DNA from: Tessaracoccus lapidicaptus
Lineage (GTDB): Bacteria > Actinomycetota > Actinomycetes > Propionibacteriales > Propionibacteriaceae
DNA length: 36,296 nucleotides
Reading direction: 5' to 3'
NCBI RefSeq assembly: GCF_001693815.1
Contig: NZ_MBQD01000008.1
Coordinates: 1 to 36,296 of the forward strand
In this document: one piece after another, positions 32,380 through 36,296 of the stretch
Position numbering within the stretch: position 1 is the stretch's first letter
Layout of the letters: each line of letters opens with the position of its first letter
Notes under the pieces: generated by a model
Seen by the model: only the letters and a program-made list of their open reading frames with translations
What the model was told of the DNA's origin: nothing
Databases searched by the model: none
Position numbers and translations under genes: made by a program

Positions 32380-33318
32380 ATGGTTGATGAAGCGGCGGTC
32401 ATCGAACAGTTTCTCGAGCTGGCTCGGGGCACAACCAACTCACTGATCAACTTCCTGCCGGCCTTCGGGGAGGCCGTCACAGTTCCGGGGACGTCGACTC
32501 CCGTGAGGACGCACTTTCTTGCGCACGATGCCAACGGGACTCCTGCTGTGGAGCACCTCGCAGGAGCGATGGCTTCCGCGACCATGGACTTCTGCATACC
32601 GCGTTCGAAGATCGAACGAGCGCTCGCGGAGTACGAGGAGACTCGGTCGACCGCGGCCATCGTGAGCTTGGAGGAGCAGGCCCGCAACTTGTTCGTGAAG
32701 TCGGAGGGTTCGGGAGAAGGCGGCGAGCTCCTCCTGTTCCTGCTCATGGAACGTGTGCTGCAGCGACCGCAGTTGATCTCGAAGATGGCCCTGAAGACGA
32801 ACACCGAGGTGCATGTACACGGCTCCGACGGCATCCACGCGAGTTTGGCGGATGATGGGGTTCTGGACATCTACTGGGGCGAGTCGAAGCTCTACAAGTC
32901 GAGCTCTGAAGCGTTCCGAGACTGCTTCGAAAGCATCGCCCCGTACCTCCGGCCCGACGGAGACTCGCGCCGGAAGCAGGACCTGCTCCTGGTGCGCGAT
33001 CACCTCAACGTCACTCAGATCGAGTTGGCAGCCCATCTGCTTGAGTATTTCGACGAGACGAATCCGAAGACGTTGAAGGTGCGATGGAACGGGGTCTGCC
33101 TGGTCGGCTTCGACCACGACAACTACCCGAACATCGCTGCCCTCGACGAGGCCCAGCAGAAGGCCGTGTCGAAGGCAGTCGGCCGGTGGCACAAGTCGGT
33201 CGGGAGCCGTGTCGAGGAGTTCGAAATCGTCGGCGTGAACCTAGACCTCTTCTGCATCCCGATGCCTGATGTCGCCGACCTGCGTGCTCGGGTCCTGAAG
33301 CGGATGGGGGCCAAGTGA
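32380..33318 (+). CDS. hamA: Hachiman anti-phage system nuclease HamA (DUF1837)
   Basis: 312 residues from ATG 32380 (MVDEAAVIEQFLELARG). I prefer this start because AAGGG stands eight bases upstream; GTG 32332 would add 16 residues without a ribosome site. The DUF1837 core is evident: AGAMASATMDFCIPRSKIERALAEY, then EGGELLLFLLMERVLQRPQL, KTNTEVHVHGSDGIHASLADDG and LDIYWGESKLYKSSSEAF. D150, E168 and K170 form a PD-(D/E)xK-type nuclease centre. In studied Hachiman systems HamA is the DNase effector, held by HamB and released on sensing damaged or foreign DNA. GTGA overlap with hamB. Intact. Confidence 0.92.
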   Translation: MVDEAAVIEQFLELARGTTNSLINFLPAFGEAVTVPGTSTPVRTHFLAHDANGTPAVEHLAGAMASATMDFCIPRSKIERALAEYEETRSTAAIVSLEEQARNLFVKSEGSGEGGELLLFLLMERVLQRPQLISKMALKTNTEVHVHGSDGIHASLADDGVLDIYWGESKLYKSSSEAFRDCFESIAPYLRPDGDSRRKQDLLLVRDHLNVTQIELAAHLLEYFDETNPKTLKVRWNGVCLVGFDHDNYPNIAALDEAQQKAVSKAVGRWHKSVGSRVEEFEIVGVNLDLFCIPMPDVADLRARVLKRMGAK

Positions 33319-35885
33319 CTACCGGCACGGCCCTCGAGGAGATCGTCTTCGCCTCGCACAAGTTCAGAGACGTGCTCGAGGCCGCTCGCAAGCTGACGGT
33401 CCGTTCGGAGTTCACGACGGTGGAGTGGGATGAGGAGGCCCCCTCGATTGACTGGGGGTTCGCCCTTCTCTACGCCAGCGCGATCACGTCGGCACAATCC
33501 GAGCGCGCCCAGTCCGCGGTCCTCCGAATCGCGACGGCGTGCATGCTGTCCTCGGAGGCGCAGGATGCCCACAAGGCGGCCGCTGCCGCACTGCTCGAAC
33601 GCAGCGGCAACCACATGGCCGTCGAGCTGGCGGAGTCCCGGGATCGGCTGCCTGCCGACGCCTGGCGGCGTCTGCCGGGTGCGCTCCGGATGGAGGTCGT
33701 CCGGAGCCGTATCGAATACTCGGTCCGCCTCTCCGACGGCCGGGTGCTGCCGGTCAATCCGTTTCAGGGGAAGTTCTGGGAAGCGGTAGAGACGAACGAC
33801 TGGCTGAGCGTGTCAGCTCCGACCTCCGCCGGGAAGTCCCGCATCATCAGAGAGCACTTCTTGGAGGTCACGCGCCAGACGGGCCCGTTCACGCTCGTCT
33901 ATCTAGTGCCGACGCGCGCCCTTATCGAGGAAGTCTCGCGTGATCTCCGGCGCGAAGTGCCGTCGGACGTCGGCGTCTTCACCCTGCCGTGGGACCCCGA
34001 CCTCGGGGAGTCATCACGGACCGTCCTGGTCGTCACGCAGGAGAGGCTCCACCTGGTCCTGGAGCTCCTTCCGTCTTTCAGCGTGGACCTCCTCTTCGTC
34101 GATGAAGCACAGTCGCTCGCCGGTGACGCACGGGGCGTTCTTCTCCAGCACTCCATCGAGCGCACCATTCGGCGCAGCCCAGAGGCGCAAGTGCTGTTCG
34201 CCAGCCCCCTGAGCTCCAACCCGGAGCTGCTGGTCGAAGACGCGCCCCCCGACCGGCGTTCCGACTCCTTCGTCTCCGAGACGGTCACCGTCAATCAGAA
34301 CCTCCTCTGGGTCGAGCACATCAACCGGAAGCCTCAGCGCAGGGCCGTATCCCTGGTGTCGGACGGGAACAGTCACAGAGTCGGCGAACTCGTGCTCGCG
34401 CAACGCGCGACGACTGTGCCCATGCGCATCGCGCTGGTGGCTCATGCGCTGGCCGGCAACAACCCCGGAAACGTCATCTACGTCAACGGCCCAAGCGAAG
34501 CCGAGAAGGTCGCGAAGGCCGTCTACGAGCAGCTCCCGGCCTTGGCGGAAGCTGACACGGAGATCGACGATCTGCGGGACCTGATCAAGACCGCGGTCCA
34601 CAGCAAGTACTTGCTCGCCGACGTGCTGGCCCGGCGCGTGGCCTTCCACTACGGGAACATGCCGCTGATGGTGCGAACGGAGATCGAGCGCCTCTTCGGA
34701 GAAGGCAAAATCCACTACCTGATCTGCACGTCGACGCTGCTGGAGGGCGTGAATCTCCCGTGCCGGACGATCTTCATGCGCAACCCTCAGAAGGGGCCCG
34801 GCAATCCGCTCCGTGAAGGCGACTTTTGGAACCTGGCTGGACGCGCGGGGCGCTGGGGCAAGGAATTTGAAGGCAACGTGGTGTGCATCGACACTGACGA
34901 TGAAAGCCTCTGGCCCAACCTGCCGCGAGTGCGAAAGCGGTCACAGATCACCCGAGCAGTCAGCACGGGGCTCGACGACGCGTCGGGGCTGCTCGCCTTT
35001 GTCCGCTCCGTCGATGAAGTGCACGACGACAGCGCCTCTGAGAGCCTCTTCGCTTACTTGTGCTCGCGGCACCTTGCCGGCGAGTCCATTCAGGCGCTTC
35101 TCGATCGTGTTCCGCTCGAGTCAGAACGAAGCGAGGTCGAGTCCGCGGTCACACGCGCGGCAACCGATCTGAGGATCCCCGTAGAGATCGTGACTCGGCA
35201 CACCGGCATTGCGCCTGTCTCGATGGAACGGCTGCTCGACAGCTTCCGCCGGTCCGGGAAGACACCGGCCGACCTCGAGCTGCCGCTCCCCGAAGAGCCT
35301 GACGCGAGGGCACGATTCCAAGAGTCGCTGGTGCGGATCGGTGCGACCATGACGAACGTCTTCGGCGCCACCCGGTCAAGCAATGATCGCCGCAAGTGGC
35401 AGCTCGCCAACCTCATCGTCAACTGGATGAACGGCATGCCTCTGGCGCGGTTGATCGATCAGCGGCTAGCGTTCAACACGTCGCTCACCTCCGCGAGAGC
35501 GATCCGAGACGTCATGCGAGACATCGAATCGATCGCACGGTTCCATGCGCCCAAGTACCTCGCCTGCTACGCCGATCTGCTCGAGGTCTACTCAGCCGAG
35601 CTCGGGCTGGAAACCGCCGCTCGACCTGATTACGCGATGATGCTCGAACTCGGCGTCTCCCGCACGAGCGAAGTCGTGCTCATGTCGCTCGGACTCTCCC
35701 GGACGGCCACCGTCGCCCTGTCCGACTTCATCGGAGTCGACGAGTGGTCGCGGACAGAAGCCCTAACGTGGCTCGCGGCTCAGAACCTTGACGGGCTCGG
35801 CGTGCCGGTGCTCCTCCAGCGCGAGATCGGCGACGTGCTCAAGGTTGCGACGCGGCGCGCCGAGACCGCACCGAAGACTGACTAG
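33315..35885 (+). CDS. hamB: Hachiman anti-phage system helicase HamB
   Basis: 856 residues, superfamily 2 helicase. Residues 1-160 are a helical family-specific N-terminus. Motif I is APTSAGKS (168-175, K174), motif Ia VPTRALIEE, motif II DEAQ (263-266), motif III-like SPLSSNPE, motif V STLLEGVNLP (473-482), motif VI NLAGRAGRWG (506-515). The C-terminal 300 residues are a helical module specific to the family. HamB surveys DNA using ATP and controls HamA. Motif II ends in Gln (DEAQ) where DEAH or DExH is more usual; the other motifs are normal. It starts with GTG in the hamA stop and is complete. Confidence 0.92.
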   Translation: MTTGTALEEIVFASHKFRDVLEAARKLTVRSEFTTVEWDEEAPSIDWGFALLYASAITSAQSERAQSAVLRIATACMLSSEAQDAHKAAAAALLERSGNHMAVELAESRDRLPADAWRRLPGALRMEVVRSRIEYSVRLSDGRVLPVNPFQGKFWEAVETNDWLSVSAPTSAGKSRIIREHFLEVTRQTGPFTLVYLVPTRALIEEVSRDLRREVPSDVGVFTLPWDPDLGESSRTVLVVTQERLHLVLELLPSFSVDLLFVDEAQSLAGDARGVLLQHSIERTIRRSPEAQVLFASPLSSNPELLVEDAPPDRRSDSFVSETVTVNQNLLWVEHINRKPQRRAVSLVSDGNSHRVGELVLAQRATTVPMRIALVAHALAGNNPGNVIYVNGPSEAEKVAKAVYEQLPALAEADTEIDDLRDLIKTAVHSKYLLADVLARRVAFHYGNMPLMVRTEIERLFGEGKIHYLICTSTLLEGVNLPCRTIFMRNPQKGPGNPLREGDFWNLAGRAGRWGKEFEGNVVCIDTDDESLWPNLPRVRKRSQITRAVSTGLDDASGLLAFVRSVDEVHDDSASESLFAYLCSRHLAGESIQALLDRVPLESERSEVESAVTRAATDLRIPVEIVTRHTGIAPVSMERLLDSFRRSGKTPADLELPLPEEPDARARFQESLVRIGATMTNVFGATRSSNDRRKWQLANLIVNWMNGMPLARLIDQRLAFNTSLTSARAIRDVMRDIESIARFHAPKYLACYADLLEVYSAELGLETAARPDYAMMLELGVSRTSEVVLMSLGLSRTATVALSDFIGVDEWSRTEALTWLAAQNLDGLGVPVLLQREIGDVLKVATRRAETAPKTD

Positions 35886-36175
35886 TCGTTCGGGTCGATA
35901 GGCATCCAGTCGAGATCACTGAGCTGGCGACGTCGGGAGGCTTCGGACGCAGTCGCGAGCCCAAGGTTGGCGTGGCGTGCGTGAAATACCATCCATCGGC
36001 CTGCCTGGCTCCGATCAGCAAGCCTTGACCCTACGGCCGCGATCCCACTCGAAGCAGGGGCTACGGCCAGTTCGCCCCAACCGCCCTCGCTCTCCGCGAA
36101 TCGATAGGTGAGCTGTCCCCATGTCGGGCTCATGTAGATGACCTGCGCGTCCCGAAGGTTGTCGACCCGGGTCAA
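35882..36175 (-). pseudogene. Unknown gene, 5'-truncated by an insertion element
   Basis: A minus-strand frame of 97 codons with natural composition (DAQVIYMSPTWGQLTYRFAE, then GRWMVFHARHANLGLATASE and DLDWMPIDPND). Its stop overlaps the hamB stop (convergent). The only formal start is TTG 36175, and that codon lies inside what looks like the end of an insertion sequence (GGGGCTTGACCC), so the native N-terminus was probably removed. I do not recognise the family. It could have belonged to the defence locus or to the host chromosome before insertion. Confidence 0.5.
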
Positions 36176-36195
36176 GCCCCGTGGAGTGGTGTAGC
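36171..36195. mobile_element. Probable insertion-sequence end, inward-facing
   Basis: Read on the minus strand, TACACCACTCCACGGGGCTT followed by GACCC has the form of an IS256-type terminus and sits 14 bp after a transposase-like stop codon. It is inverted relative to the end at 32052-32080. Confidence 0.45.
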
Positions 36196-36209
36196 GGGGG
36201 TTCCTTCGT

Positions 36210-36296
36210 TTAGGCAGTGAGGGCGAGGGGTTCGGTCACCTCCTCGGTGTTGGTGCCGGGGAGGGTTGTGAGGCGGCAGCGGGTGAGGATGTCGAG
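36210..36296 (-). CDS. C-terminal end of a gene entering from the right edge, probably a transposase
   Basis: The last 28 codons read LDILTRCRLTTLPGTNTEEV then TEPLALTA and TAA (36210-36212). The start lies outside the window. Position directly before a terminal-repeat-like sequence suggests a transposase; the sequence itself is too short to assign a family. Confidence 0.45.
   Translation of the reverse strand, partial: LDILTRCRLTTLPGTNTEEVTEPLALTA

Overview
This is a GC-rich window with the gene content and signals of a high-GC Gram-positive chromosome (Actinobacteria). GTG and TTG starts, 4-bp ATGA/GTGA overlaps and several promoters that sit directly on the start codon (probable leaderless mRNAs) all fit. 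The mix of ppc, carAB, ribDE-ribBA-ribH, murF and terC suggests a Propionibacteriales-type organism, but that placement is an inference. The window alternates between intact housekeeping blocks and heavily decayed accessory DNA.

Layout. 1-1730: the end of a secreted-type protein gene at the left edge, an unassigned toxin/antitoxin-like pair (minus strand), and a FitA/VapB-VapC pair (plus strand). 1811-3128: a small unknown gene, an isolated Doc-like gene without an antitoxin, and a YfcE-like phosphodiesterase. 3436-7700: an accessory graveyard holding a terminator-like hairpin, copy 1 of a 119-bp dispersed repeat, a hydrolase fragment, a frameshifted TetR gene, an AbiE system with an intact AbiEi antitoxin but a frameshifted AbiEii toxin, and the tail of a DUF4143 ATPase. 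7808-13524: a Ca2+-type P-type ATPase and phosphoenolpyruvate carboxylase, both minus strand. 13574-19019: a small winged-helix regulator, then beta-carbonic anhydrase, carA and carB in a tightly overlapping run. 19039-22485: hairpins, an IstB (IS21) remnant, an actinobacterial protein of unknown function, terC behind a Mn2+ (yybP-ykoY) riboswitch, and a wrecked DDE transposase. 22538-26000: a stand-alone murF converging on a HAD phosphatase/HerA-type ATPase fusion. 26001-27860: a second IstB remnant, a strong hairpin, copy 2 of the 119-bp repeat and a CBS-domain remnant. 27942-31580: the riboflavin operon ribD-ribE-ribBA-ribH behind an FMN riboswitch. 31836-36296: an IS256-type transposase tail, a complete two-gene Hachiman anti-phage system (hamA-hamB), a truncated unknown gene, and a second transposase tail facing inward.

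How the genes work together. Carbonic anhydrase, CarAB and PEP carboxylase all handle bicarbonate: the anhydrase makes HCO3-, CarAB uses it for carbamoyl phosphate (pyrimidines, arginine) and PEPC for oxaloacetate. The rib operon is complete for riboflavin from GTP and ribulose 5-phosphate apart from the phosphatase step. Both riboswitches end in a hairpin that contains the ribosome-binding site, so both look like translational switches. The defence content is layered: one apparently functional Hachiman operon, bracketed by inward-facing IS ends, and several toxin-antitoxin modules in which the toxin has been damaged or has lost a key residue.

I see no rRNA, no convincing tRNA and no CRISPR array. 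The system of most interest is either the HAD-HerA fusion, whose biology I cannot name, or the IS-bracketed Hachiman island. I did not find a system I can call wholly new with confidence.
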